A program made the translations under genes and the position numbers. From Apoderus coryli (lineage: Eukaryota > Arthropoda > Insecta > Coleoptera > Attelabidae): 64,000 bases of DNA. The stretch lies in the NCBI GenBank assembly GCA_911728435.2, contig OU452202.1:248001-312000 (forward strand), in the 5' to 3' direction. The notes under the pieces were generated by a model that was not told the DNA's origin, did no database searches, and saw only the letters and a program-made list of their open reading frames with translations. This document shows, piece after piece, positions 46,415 to 57,871 of the stretch; position 1 is the first letter of the stretch; each line of letters opens with the position of its first letter.

Positions 46415-48078
46415 AATTCCATAACATAAATAACCTTCCAGGAATACTTCCTTATAAATTAGGCACCGCGAAAATACGTTCAAACCAATGGTCCTTAATA
46501 CATATACACGATTTATCTCCCCTAATTACAGAATTTAATATTTTAAAATCGCATACCAAATATTTAGTAAATCACATTAATAATGATACGTCATATAAAC
46601 AAGAATATGAAAATTCGTTAATACCTTTAAACGCATTAGAAAAAATAATTGAAAATCAAATAAAACAATTAGTTCCAAATAATTATAAGAAAATACAAAA
46701 ACGTGGCTAAATTAATCCGCTAGGTACATTCATAAAAAGTTTAACAGGCAATCTAGATCAGGAAGATGCAGAACGTTATGACAAACAAATCAGACAATTA
46801 CAAGAAAATCAAAACAAGTTAAAAGAAGTAATGTTTAATCAAATTACGCTTCTTGAAAAATCAATTAGTCAGTTTCAAACTGTAATTTCAAATGTAACTA
46901 CAAACCAATTGATACTAAAATCAAGAATTTTACAAATAGAACAAACTATTAAAGATGTAGCTCTACAAGCAATATCAGATCATGGATATTTTAAAATTCA
47001 TGTAATTATTAATCAAATATATATGCTGTATCAAACAATATATGATATTTTTGAAAAAACTGAAATAGCTATATCATTTGCAAAACTTAATACTCTTCAT
47101 AATTCGATAATTGATCCAATTGAATTGATTAAAGAGATACAAAAATTTGAAAATATACTAAATTCTGATAAATTACCGCTAGAAGCAACTAGTGAAAATA
47201 TTTTAAATTTTGAACAGATAATTGAAATTAAAAGTTATTCAAAAGGTTCAGTTATAACATTCATATTAGAAATACCATTAGTTGAATCGAGCATATATCA
47301 TTATTATCAATTATACCCTTTACCAATCCCAGAAAATCAATCTTCTCAATTTTATATCAATTTACCTCATAAACCTTACCTAGCACTTGGCGATGTTAAA
47401 TATTCTTATATGGACCGGACTTGCATTCAATTACTTCCAAACGAATACCTATGTAAAGAAGCACATACAGCATTCATTAATGAAGATCCACCATGTGACG
47501 TCCAATTAATATTATTTAAATCAAATATAACCACATGTAAACCATTCCGAATTATTTTAAAAGAAGTTCAAATAAATAAAATAATAGATGGAAAATGGAT
47601 AGTGACAGTGCCACAAAAATTAGTTGTTCCTATTTCTTGTAAAAATACTAAAGACAATGTAATGTTATTCGGATCATATCTAGCCGAATCAATTAGTGAC
47701 TATAAAATACAAATAAAAACATTTTTACTTCAAACATATCAATCAAATTCATTAATGTATGACGAAACATCATTGCCACGAGTAAACCTATCAGAATTGT
47801 ATAATCGCAAAGACAATATGGTCTTTAATCCACCAACATTAGACTTAAACGTAATCAACCTGAAAGAAACTCAAAACATTGTTACGACGCCTCAAGAACA
47901 GAAGAGACGAATCGAAGAATTATCAACTCCAATTGAGACTAATCGAATTAATATATGGACAATTTTATTATATCTATTATTATTAACCATTTGTGTTTTA
48001 TTAGTATATAAGTTAATATTTAAGAAATATTTTAATATCAATATTTTAAAACATGAATCAGAAAATATTGTAATTTAA
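46381..48078 (+). pseudogene. Env (baculovirus-F-like) of errantivirus-like element, one internal stop
   Basis: The frame runs from about 46381, overlapping the end of pol, to 48078. A basic cleavage-like site (KIQKRG, about 46690) is followed by the fusion-peptide region typical of errantivirus and baculovirus F proteins; a TAA at 46708-46710 interrupts exactly there. Downstream come a coiled-coil segment, cysteine-containing ectodomain, and a membrane anchor IWTILLYLLLLTICVLLV near the C-terminus with a short cytoplasmic tail. No ATG is found at the start; in this group env is made from a spliced RNA. The 415 codons after the stop are fully open. Confidence 0.8.
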
Positions 48079-48165
48079 GTTGATAATGATTTGATAATTA
48101 TTTAATGATTTTATAGCTTGCTACAAATCAACCCCTCAGGGTATATTTTTTGCTAAGGGTGGAGG

Positions 48166-48569
48166 AGTTGCATCCACGCATTTTGTAATTATTTTTGCAT
48201 TGTATTCACTTACATATTACTTGTTCAGCATTTTCAGCATTTTCTTATCTTAAGTTAAAATATTATAAATGCATGTAGACAGTTATATTTGACCACTCGG
48301 TATAAATATTTTTAAAAAAGCTTTATTCAAGTGTATGGTTACAATTGTACTGTCTTTCTTCTTAAGTCTACATGCATTTATAATATTTTAACTTAAGATA
48401 AGAAAATGCTGAACATGCTGAACAAGTAATATGTAAGTGAATACAATGCAAAAATAATTACAAAATGCGTGGATGTAGCTAGACTTCAGAAGAAAGACAG
48501 TACAATTGTAACAATAAACTTGAATAAAGCTTTTTTAAAAATATTTATACCGAGTGGTCAAATATAACT
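48166..48569 (+). repeat. 3' LTR of errantivirus-like element, interrupted
   Basis: It totals 404 bases, that is one 200-base LTR plus a 200-base inverted solo LTR plus a 4-base duplicate. LTR sequence lies at 48166-48280 and 48485-48569. Confidence 0.9.
48281..48480 (-). mobile_element. Inverted solo LTR inserted in the 3' LTR, TSD AGAC
   Basis: AGTTATATTTGACC...GGATGTAGCT is the reverse complement of the same family LTR, exactly 200 bases long, and AGAC lies on both sides (48277-48280, 48481-48484). An element of the same family inserted in the LTR and then recombined down to one LTR. Confidence 0.92.
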
Positions 48570-49247
48570 ATGAGTTACGAGGACACGCATAAATTCCCCA
48601 CACTAATAAGTTACATTTATTTTGAAGTTAAATTTGAGTTAAGTTCCTACTTTTGTGGCGTTTGTATTGGAACATTTTTAGTTAAATATTTATGGTTTAT
48701 TTGGTAAACCTATAGAGAGATATGTTCTTTTTATTATATTTTTGCATAGTATTTGGTATTTGGTCATCGATATAATTAGTATTTTATACCTGGAGTGAAT
48801 TTCTTCTTCTCGGGAAGTTGTTATCGACATTTTATTTTTAGTGTGTTAGGATATCGTGCTGGTGACACGTTGGATTCATGCGGCCAACCCGGCTGTTTGA
48901 GATATCGCCTGGCCTCGTGAGACCAAGGTGTCACCATTAAAACAAAAATCAAAAAAACTAACTTTTACCTAAAAAAACATTTTTCAAGAGTATATTTTAA
49001 TTTTTGTGTAATCCCCAACACTTATTAAAAAAACTAAACGGCCTACACACTTTCCTTCTGGCATATGGTAACATCCTATTATCGATATGTTCAACCACAT
49101 GTTATACTTGATTTTTCACTTATGTTCACCAGGAAGATTTTCATCAAGAAAAATCCTACAACCAGTGAAAGTAAATCATGGTTTCATATTTACTGTCTTA
49201 TAAACCTTATTACAAAATATACACAGAAATAAGATACAATACTATAC

Positions 49248-49289
<42 letters not shown>
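49248..49289. repeat. (TAA)n microsatellite, left arm of Dong target
   Basis: About 13 to 14 ATA/TAA repeats directly before element D1. Further blocks of the same repeat occur at 54437-54460, 57918-57929, 58771-58789, 59231-59240, 59271-59292 and 61452-61470. Confidence 0.95.
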
Positions 49290-49297
49290 GGACTGGA

Positions 49298-52200
49298 CTG
49301 GACTGGAAATATGTCTGGCCGGAAAAGGTACTGCAGCCAACAGTATACTTACCGCTACAGTAACGACGTAGACTGTACAGCCAGGGACGCAATGTCTGAC
49401 CGGTTGGGGCATACCCACCGCTACCGTAATGCGTAAACGGTACAGTCAGTACGTCCAGCTGTCCAGCTGTCCCAATACCCACCTAGTATCCTACTCCTAG
49501 TGTCCTTTGCACTACCAAACACCTTTCCCTAACCCCAATTGGCTGGCGGTAGCCATAAAACGCACACCATTTTCTATGAAAGATGAGTCAAAGGAGAAAT
49601 GAAAGAATGCGGCAGCCTGGAATGCCCCAGGGCACGTCTGGAGCCAACGCTGGACGTGGCAGTATGCGATCCGTTGGTGGTAGGTTGCTGAATAGGCGGG
49701 CACCTATCGCTCAAGAAACTACAGCCAACAGCAATAATGTGGAAATACCACCAGCTGACCCACAACCAGCAGCCAATGTTAGGGAGGATAATCCTCCCCC
49801 CATAGCTCCTGGACGCAGTAGACGCATGAGATGGAGTACTAACTTGAATAAGGATGTCATGCGCTACTACTTCATAGCCACAAGCCTCGAAACGGATTTT
49901 ACTGATTATAGGGATAGACTAAAGAATATGTTTGCTGCTGAACATCCAGAACACAATGATATTACAGCACAACGCCTATCCGATCAGCGTAGAGCAATAC
50001 AGAGAAACAATCTATTAACCCAAATTGAAATTCAGTATATTTTAGACAGAGTGAGGGAGGAACTAAATATACCTCATACGCCCAATCAGTCTTTTGAGGA
50101 TGACAATGTTTATGGTACCCATACACCCTCAGATTCGCCACGTGGTTCACCATTCAATAACATAGATATAGAGATTCCTCAAGAGCCCCACCAAGAGGAC
50201 GAAATACTTAATACTTACCATGCTAACTTACTGAAATACCTTGGAATGGACCCTAACGTTAGACCTCCCATACAAAAACTTAGATTTAACAAGAACACAG
50301 GAACACTTATAAATAGAGCCAATTCCATCCTAGAACAAACGCTAAACGATGGTATGAATCTTGAAGAGGTACATTCCACGATATATTGCGCGGCAATTAC
50401 CGTAGTGAGCCTTAATCAAAAATATACATCACCTAACAAAAAAAATACAGATGGGTATTTACCATCATGGCAACGCCGCCTCACCAATAAAATTAATGGC
50501 CTACGAAGGAGTATCGGTAAAACTCAACAGTACCACGACGGAAATAGAAACAACAGATTGCTTAGAACACTGCCGACAGACTTAAAAGACATTATACAAA
50601 CAATCAATGCCGAAACGGAAAATAAAGTGCGTACATACCTTGATACACTTAAACAAAAGTTAGCAGCATACTCAGCTCGATTAAAGAGATACAGAGAAAG
50701 TTACTCAAGACGCAGAGACAACAGCCTATTTTCGAACAATGAAAAGGCGTTTTACTCATCACTATCAAAAAAATATGATAACATAAACCCCCCAGATCTT
50801 GAAAGTCAGACCAACTACTGGACGAGTATATGGTCACAGAGCAATAACCATACAAAAAATACTTGGATAAACCAAGAAATGAAAGCACAGAACTCTCTAC
50901 AACCAATGAATGAAATTGTAATAACCCAAGCAGATCTAACAGCTGCTTTAAAGAAAATTGCAAATTGGAAAGCGCCCGGACGCGATGGCTTGCATAGCTT
51001 TTGGTATAAACGATTCACAGCTTGTCATGAACTCTTAGTTAACAATTTCAACGATGTCATTAGATTTCCTAACAACTTTCCAACATTTTTAACTGAAGGA
51101 CTTACTTATTTAATTCCAAAGACTGATAACCCGGATCACCCTTCGTTGTTTCGTCCCATTACATGCTTGCCGACCCTTTATAAGATCCTTACGTCGATAT
51201 TATGTGCTAAACTTGAAGACCACCTGGAACTGGCTCAAGTGATGACAGATGAGCAGAAAGGTGCTAGACGCAACGTTATGGGATGCAAGGAGCAGCTGGT
51301 TGTCGATTCCGTAGTTATGCAGCAGTTGAGGGTGGGGCAGAGAAATGCACACATTGCATACATCGACTATAAAAAAGCATTTGACTCTGTCCCTCACTCT
51401 TGGCTCAAATTTGTATTGACACTGTATAAAGTACATCCTACGCTTATACTTTTTCTTGAGACAACTATGAGGGCCTGGCGAACCACACTGTCTCAAAAAA
51501 TAAATAACGAACTAGTATTTAGCGGGAGCATACCTCTGCGCAGAGGTATCTTTCAGGGGGATTCGCTCAGTGCCCTATGGTTTTGTCTGTCTCTAAACCC
51601 AATTTCAAACACTCTTAAGAAAACAGAGTATGGAGTAAAATTAAAAAATAATGTACAGGATCTCTTAGTAAGTCACCTTTTCTATGTTGATGACCTAAAA
51701 GTATATGCAGCAAATGACAGACAGCTGAGAGCCATGCTAAAGCTGGTGCATGATATGAGTTCGGACATAGGTATGACTTTTGGACTGGAGAAGTGCCGCA
51801 CGATCAAAATGGTCAAAGGGGTACTTAAAGAGTCACAACCTATAGAAATTAATAACGAGGTCGTCATACAAGGTATTGAAGAACCCTATAAATACCTGGG
51901 TATAGATCAGACCCATAAAATAGAACATACAACGATGAAATCGAAACTGTCTACTGAATTTGAAAAGCGAGTTAAGCTAATTATCAAAACAAAACTAAAC
52001 TCAAAAAATATCGTTAAGGCTATAAACACATATGCAATATCTGCCTTAACCCATTCCTTTGGCATAATCAGATGGTCTGATACAGATCTTGATGCACTAA
52101 ATAGACGAATCAGAACACTTCTAACGCACAAAAGAATGCATCACCCAAATGCATGCACTGAGAGAGTCACATTGCCTAGATGCCTGGGAGGTAGAGGTTT

Positions 52201-53225
52201 AAAAGATGTTAAAGCAATGTACTATGAACAGCTGGATAATATTAGAAAATATTTTTACAAAAACTCGGATAAACCGATGTACCGTGCAGTGATCGAGGCA
52301 GATAAAAATTTGACCACACTTAATTTAAAATCCCGAGAATATAACCCAAAAACACACATTACTACCAACGAGGATAAAATTAGGATGTGGTCAGGAAAGC
52401 AACTCCATGGAAGATTTTACAACTCCGTTCAAAACAATTACGTTGACAAATCCCTCTCTTTTATGTGGGCTACAAAAGGTTACCTCCATCCTGAAACTGA
52501 AGGATTCTTAATGGCCACGCAGGACCAAGTTATAAAAACACGAAATTACGCCAAATACATACTGGGAGAAGACCTGAGTTCTGATAAATGCCGCAAGTGC
52601 GGAGCTGTTTCCGAAACTATAGATCATATTTTGGGATCCTGTAACACACTAGCAAATACGAAGTACTTGACTCGACACAATCAAGTAGCACATATAATCC
52701 ATCAGAAAATACTGATAGACAGAAAAATGAAAACCGAAATTGTCCCCTACTACAAATATGTGCCAAACGAAGTTGAGGAAAACGATCAATTTAAAATATA
52801 TTGGGACAAAACAATTTACACCGATCATACAATAGAACACAACCGTCCTGATATTACATTAATAGACAAGAAAAAACACACAACATATCTAATTGATGTT
52901 TCTATACCAGGAACACACAATCTGCAACAAAAACATACGGAAAAATTAAACAAATATCAAGCGCTTCAACATGAAATAAAGCGCATTTGGAATATGAGGG
53001 AAGTGTACATAATACCTATAATACTATCGTCGATAGGAGTAATACCGAAAAATTTGGAAAAGAACCTAAAAATGATTCAAATCCCTATTACCGTAATTGA
53101 GGAGATGCAGAAAGCTGCGATACTGCAATCTCTCAACATTGTGAGATCTTTCTTGGCTGTTGGCAATGCTCATGAATCTTGAAACCTTGTTTTCCGATTC
53201 TAAAGCAAAATATACCCTTATGGTG

Positions 53226-53297
<72 letters not shown>
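49298..53297 (+). mobile_element. Dong/R4-type non-LTR retrotransposon D1, full length
   Basis: A 4.0-kb element with 5' UTR, one long reading frame and a poly(A) tail of about 72 bases (53226-53297). TAGGACTGGA occurs on both sides (49288-49297, 53298-53307) and is the likely target duplication. The 5' UTR repeats CTGGACTGGA and contains two related blocks with ATGTCTG-CCGG and ACCGCTAC-GTAA. The site is the edge of a (TAA)n run, and Dong of Bombyx is known to insert in TAA repeats. Confidence 0.88.
49583..53182 (+). CDS. Reverse transcriptase/endonuclease of Dong-type element D1
   Basis: 1199 residues from MSQRRNERMRQPGMPQGTS. The first 80 residues are Gly/Pro/Arg-rich and presumably bind nucleic acid. 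Reverse transcriptase spans about 420-780: WKAPGRDGLHSFWYKRF, FRPITCLPTLYKI, IDYKKAFDSVPHSW, LRRGIFQGDSLSALWF and the catalytic FYVDDLK. A thumb region follows, then CRKCGAVSETIDHILGSC (CCHC finger) and a restriction-like endonuclease with NRPDITLIDKKKHTTYLIDV, i.e. the RPD and second aspartate. This order is that of R2/R4-clade elements, which nick target DNA and prime reverse transcription on it. No stops or shifts: this copy could be active. The R4/Dong assignment comes from domain order and target site. Confidence 0.9.
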   Translation: MSQRRNERMRQPGMPQGTSGANAGRGSMRSVGGRLLNRRAPIAQETTANSNNVEIPPADPQPAANVREDNPPPIAPGRSRRMRWSTNLNKDVMRYYFIATSLETDFTDYRDRLKNMFAAEHPEHNDITAQRLSDQRRAIQRNNLLTQIEIQYILDRVREELNIPHTPNQSFEDDNVYGTHTPSDSPRGSPFNNIDIEIPQEPHQEDEILNTYHANLLKYLGMDPNVRPPIQKLRFNKNTGTLINRANSILEQTLNDGMNLEEVHSTIYCAAITVVSLNQKYTSPNKKNTDGYLPSWQRRLTNKINGLRRSIGKTQQYHDGNRNNRLLRTLPTDLKDIIQTINAETENKVRTYLDTLKQKLAAYSARLKRYRESYSRRRDNSLFSNNEKAFYSSLSKKYDNINPPDLESQTNYWTSIWSQSNNHTKNTWINQEMKAQNSLQPMNEIVITQADLTAALKKIANWKAPGRDGLHSFWYKRFTACHELLVNNFNDVIRFPNNFPTFLTEGLTYLIPKTDNPDHPSLFRPITCLPTLYKILTSILCAKLEDHLELAQVMTDEQKGARRNVMGCKEQLVVDSVVMQQLRVGQRNAHIAYIDYKKAFDSVPHSWLKFVLTLYKVHPTLILFLETTMRAWRTTLSQKINNELVFSGSIPLRRGIFQGDSLSALWFCLSLNPISNTLKKTEYGVKLKNNVQDLLVSHLFYVDDLKVYAANDRQLRAMLKLVHDMSSDIGMTFGLEKCRTIKMVKGVLKESQPIEINNEVVIQGIEEPYKYLGIDQTHKIEHTTMKSKLSTEFEKRVKLIIKTKLNSKNIVKAINTYAISALTHSFGIIRWSDTDLDALNRRIRTLLTHKRMHHPNACTERVTLPRCLGGRGLKDVKAMYYEQLDNIRKYFYKNSDKPMYRAVIEADKNLTTLNLKSREYNPKTHITTNEDKIRMWSGKQLHGRFYNSVQNNYVDKSLSFMWATKGYLHPETEGFLMATQDQVIKTRNYAKYILGEDLSSDKCRKCGAVSETIDHILGSCNTLANTKYLTRHNQVAHIIHQKILIDRKMKTEIVPYYKYVPNEVEENDQFKIYWDKTIYTDHTIEHNRPDITLIDKKKHTTYLIDVSIPGTHNLQQKHTEKLNKYQALQHEIKRIWNMREVYIIPIILSSIGVIPKNLEKNLKMIQIPITVIEEMQKAAILQSLNIVRSFLAVGNAHES

Positions 53298-53299
<2 letters not shown>

Positions 53300-54436
53300 G
53301 GACTGGATTATTATTCACCTCTACAGCTCAGCAATAACACCATGAGCGAAACACTTACTAATGACCACATAAGAGAACAATGGCTAGAAAAATCGTTGCA
53401 TGGAAAATATCCGTATGCCCTTTCTCAGGCAGATGCAGAGTTGTCAACCATGTGGCTTAAACATGGACTATTGTTCGCGGAAACCGAGGGTTTTCTGGTA
53501 TCAATACAGGACGGAGTAACGCCCACCAGAAACTACCAAAAATACATACAGAAAATTCCAATTGAAAATGATAAGTGTAGAATGTGTTTCGCCAAATCAG
53601 AAACAACGGAACATATCCTCTCAGCGTGCAGCAGCTTAGCGCCCACAGAATATACAAAAAGGCATAATTTAACAGCAGGAATAATTCATCAGGAAATAGC
53701 CGTACAATGCAAACTTATAGAGAAAAAAGAAAAATATTTTCTATACAACCCATTCCCGTTTTTACAAAACGATAATTATAAACTTTATTGGGATTTCCCA
53801 ATAATCACAGATAGACCTATCGCAAGTAATCGTCCTGACATAACCCTGGTAGACCGGAAAAATAAGACTGCTTACTTCGTCGATATTTCTCACCCGGCTG
53901 ACCACAACCTCCTAAATAAAGAGAAAGAAAAAATAAATAAGTATCAAGACCTTTGTACGGAATTTAAGAATATTTATAAACTGGACAAGGTACTTACTGT
54001 TCCTATTATAATATCAGTGACGGGACTGATTGGGAAAAACCTGCCACGCTTTCTGAAACAAATAGACATTGATCAGCGAAACATAACATTGATGCAAAGA
54101 TCGGTGATCCTTGAGTCATGTAGAATCATGAGAAAAACCCTAAACCTGCCTGAATAGAGTATAAAGGCAGCGGATAAAAAGTTGGACATCTGAAAAAAAA
54201 AAAAAAGAAAAAAGTAAATGAATGATAAATAAATATAAGTTTTAAATACGTACCTTGATTCCCTCCCCTATTTAAAGAAAAAGTATATACTTATTAATAA
54301 TATCTGAAGCATACTTAATGAAATCCTAGAAGTACTTACCGTGTTAAAACAAATCTGTAGTGATTGGTTATCAAACCCCACTGCAGAATTTCTCCTATCT
54401 GGAAGAAAGTAGAAGGATGTAAAAAAAAAAAAAAAA
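53298..54436 (+). mobile_element. Dong-type element D2, 5' truncated, different subfamily
   Basis: It begins at TAGGACTGGATT, directly against the poly(A) of D1, and ends in A17 followed by (TAA)n. The protein is clearly diverged from D1, and its 3' UTR of about 260 bases is unrelated to that of D1. Only the finger and endonuclease part is left. Confidence 0.8.
53342..54157 (+). pseudogene. Dong-type endonuclease domain, truncated copy D2
   Basis: 271 codons homologous to the C-terminal quarter of the D1 protein: IREQWLEKSLHGKYP, the finger CRMCFAKSETTEHILSAC, and the restriction-like endonuclease NRPDITLVDRKNKTAYFVDI. The reverse transcriptase is absent because of 5' truncation. The frame is open with an ATG start, but such a fragment is probably not expressed. 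Confidence 0.8.
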
Positions 54437-54460
54437 ATAATAATAATAATAATAATAATA

Positions 54461-57400
54461 GACGTAGACGCATGAGATGGAGTACTAACTTGAATAAGGA
54501 TGTCATGCGCTACTACTTCATAGCCACAAGCCTCGAAACGGATTTTACTGATTATAGGGATAGACTAAAGAATATGTTTGCTGCTGAACATCCAGAACAC
54601 AATGATATTACAGCACAACGCCTATCCGATCAGCGTAGAGCAATACAGAGAAACAATCTATTAACCCAAATTGAAATTCAGTATATTTTAGACAGAGTGA
54701 GGGAGGAACTAAATATACCTCATACGCCCAATCAGTCTTTTGAGGATGACAATGTTTATGGTACCCATACACCCTCAGATTCGCCACGTGGTTCACCATT
54801 CAATAACATAGATATAGAGATTCCTCAAGAGCCCCACCAAGAGGACGAAATACTTAATACTTACCATGCTAACTTACTGAAATACCTTGGAATGGACCCT
54901 AACGTTAGACCTCCCATACAAAAACTTAGATTTAACAAGAACACAGGAACACTTATAAATAGAGCCAATTCCATCCTAGAACAAACGCTAAACGATGGTA
55001 TGAATCTTGAAGAGGTACATTCCACGATATATTGCGCGGCAATTACCGTAGTGAGCCTTAATCAAAAATATACATCACCTAACAAAAAAAATACAGATGG
55101 GTATTTACCATCATGGCAACGCCGCCTCACCAATAAAATTAATGGCCTACGAAGGAGTATCGGTAAAACTCAACAGTACCACGACGGAAATAGAAACAAC
55201 AGATTGCTTAGAACACTGCCGACAGACTTAAAAGACATTATACAAACAATCAATGCCGAAACGGAAAATAAAGTGCGTACATACCTTGATACACTTAAAC
55301 AAAAGTTAGCAGCATACTCAGCTCGATTAAAGAGATACAGAGAAAGTTACTCAAGACGCAGAGACAACAGCCTATTTTCGAACAATGAAAAGGCGTTTTA
55401 CTCATCACTATCAAAAAAATATGATAACCTTAACCCCCCAGATCTTGAAAGTCAGACCAACTACTGGACGAGTATATGGTCACAGAGCAATAACCATACA
55501 AAAAATACTTGGATAAACCAAGAAATGAAAGCACAGAACTCTCTACAACCAATGAATGAAATTGTAATAACCCAAGCAGATCTAACAGCTGCTTTAAAGA
55601 AAATTGCAAATTGGAAAGCGCCCGGACGCGATGGCTTGCATAGCTTTTGGTATAAACGATTCACAGCTTGTCATGAACTCTTAGTTAACAATTTCAACGA
55701 TGTCATTAGATTTCCTAACAACTTTCCAACATTTTTAACTGAAGGACTTACTTATTTAATTCCAAAGACTGATAACCCGGATCACCCTTCGTTGTTTCGT
55801 CCCATTACATGCTTGCCGACCCTTTATAAGATCCTTACGTCGATATTATGTGCTAAACTTGAAGACCACCTGGAACTGGCTCAAGTGATGACAGATGAGC
55901 AGAAAGGTGCTAGACGCAACGTTATGGGATGCAAGGAGCAGCTGGTTGTCGATTCCGTAGTTATGCAGCAGTTGAGGGTGGGGCAGAGAAATGCACACAT
56001 TGCATACATCGACTATAAAAAAGCATTTGACTCTGTCCCTCACTCTTGGCTCAAATTTGTATTGACACTGTATAAAGTACATCCTACGCTTATACTTTTT
56101 CTTGAGACAACTATGAGGGCCTGGCGAACCACACTGTCTCAAAAAATAAATAACGAACTAGTATTTAGCGGGAGCATACCTCTGCGCAGAGGTATCTTTC
56201 AGGGGGATTCGCTCAGTGCCCTATGGTTTTGTCTGTCTCTAAACCCAATTTCAAACACTCTTAAGAAAACAGAGTATGGAGTAAAATTAAAAAATAATGT
56301 ACAGGATCTCTTAGTAAGTCACCTTTTCTATGTTGATGACCTAAAAGTATATGCAGCAAATGACAGACAGCTGAGAGCCATGCTAAAGCTGGTGCATGAT
56401 ATGAGTTCGGACATAGGTATGACTTTTGGACTGGAGAAGTGCCGCACGATCAAAATGGTCAAAGGGGTACTTAAAGAGTCACAACCTATAGAAATTAACA
56501 ACGAGGTCGTCATACAAGGTATTGAAGAACCCTATAAATACCTGGGTATAGATCAGACCCATAAAATAGAACATACAACGATGAAATCGAAACTGTCTAC
56601 TGAATTTGAAAAGCGAGTTAAGCTAATTATCAAAACAAAACTAAACTCAAAAAATATCGTTAAGGCTATAAACACATATGCAATATCTGCCTTAACCCAT
56701 TCCTTTGGCATAATCAGATGGTCTGATACAGATCTTGATGCACTAAATAGACGAATCAGAACACTTCTAACGCACAAAAGAATGCATCACCCAAATGCAT
56801 GCACTGAGAGAGTCACATTGCCTAGATGCCTGGGAGGTAGAGGTTTAAAAGATGTTAAAGCAATGTACTATGAACAGCTGGATAATATTAGAAAATATTT
56901 TTACAAAAACTCGGATAAACCGATGTACCGTGCAGTGATCGAGGCAGATAAAAATTTGACCACACTTAATTTAAAATCCCGAGAATATAACCCAAAAACA
57001 CACATTACTACCAACGAGGATAAAATTAGGATGTGGTCAGGAAAGCAACTCCATGGAAGATTTTACAACTCCGTTCAAAACAATTACGTTGACAAATCCC
57101 TCTCTTTTATGTGGGCTACAAAAGGTTACCTCCATCCTGAAACTGAAGGATTCTTAATGGCCACGCAGGACCAAGTTATAAAAACACGAAATTACGCCAA
57201 ATACATACTGGGAGAAGACCTGAGTTCTGATAAATGCCGCAAGTGCGGAGCTGTTTCCGAAACTATAGATCATATTTTGGGATCCTGTAACACACTAGCA
57301 AATACGAAGTACTTGACTCGACACAATCAAGTAGCACATATAATCCATCAGAAAATACTGATAGACAGAAAAATGAAAACCGAAATTGTCCCCTACTACA

Positions 57401-57871
57401 AATATGTGCCAAACGAAGTTGAGGAAAACGATCAATTTAAAATATATTGGGACAAAACAATTTACACCGATCATACAATAGAACACAACCGTCCTGATAT
57501 TACATTAATAGACAAGAAAAAACACACAACATATCTAATTGATGTTTCTATACCAGGAACACACAATCTGCAACAAAAACATACGGAAAAATTAAACAAA
57601 TATCAAGCGCTTCAACATGAAATAAAGCGCATCTGGAATATGAGGGAAGTGTACATAATACCTATAATACTATCGTCGATAGGAGTAATACCGAAAAATT
57701 TGGAAAAGAACCTAAAAATGATTCAAATCCCTATTACCGTAATTGAGGAGATGCAGAAAGCTGCGATACTGCAATCTCTCAACATTGTGAGATCTTTCTT
57801 GGCTGTTGGCAATGCTCATGAATCTTGAAACCTTGTTTTCCGATTCTAAAGCAAAATATACCCTTATGGTG

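Larger units (their letters stand above)
41133..48569 (+). mobile_element. Errantivirus-like Ty3/gypsy element with gag, pol and env
   Basis: LTRs begin AGTTACATCC and end AAATATAACT, the AGT...ACT type of insect errantiviruses. ATGA flanks both ends (41129-41132, 48570-48573). A primer-binding site GGCGCAGTCGACTGTAGG follows the 5' LTR and resembles the tRNA-Ser type of 17.6/297 elements. A polypurine tract AAGGGTGGAGG (48155-48165) precedes the 3' LTR. Three genes are on the plus strand; pol and env carry several stops and shifts, so the copy is defective. The 3' LTR has swallowed an inverted solo LTR of the same family. Confidence 0.9.
31685..48797. repeat. Tandem unit, copy 4 (split by BEL/Pao and errantivirus elements)
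   Basis: Unit sequence lies at 31685-31992, 38664-41132 and 48574-48797. Apart from a local duplication at 38664-38843 the net length is close to 2.78 kb. It carries an intact F-box-like gene. Confidence 0.88.

Noticed and set aside
49178..49363. Frames containing long Asn or Leu runs at microsatellites
   Set aside because: They are translations of (AAT)n or (TTA)n and of poly(A) tails, not genes.
50649..52840. Minus-strand frames under the Dong coding region, present in both D1 and D3
   Set aside because: They recur only because D1 and D3 are near copies; the plus strand codes a recognised protein there.
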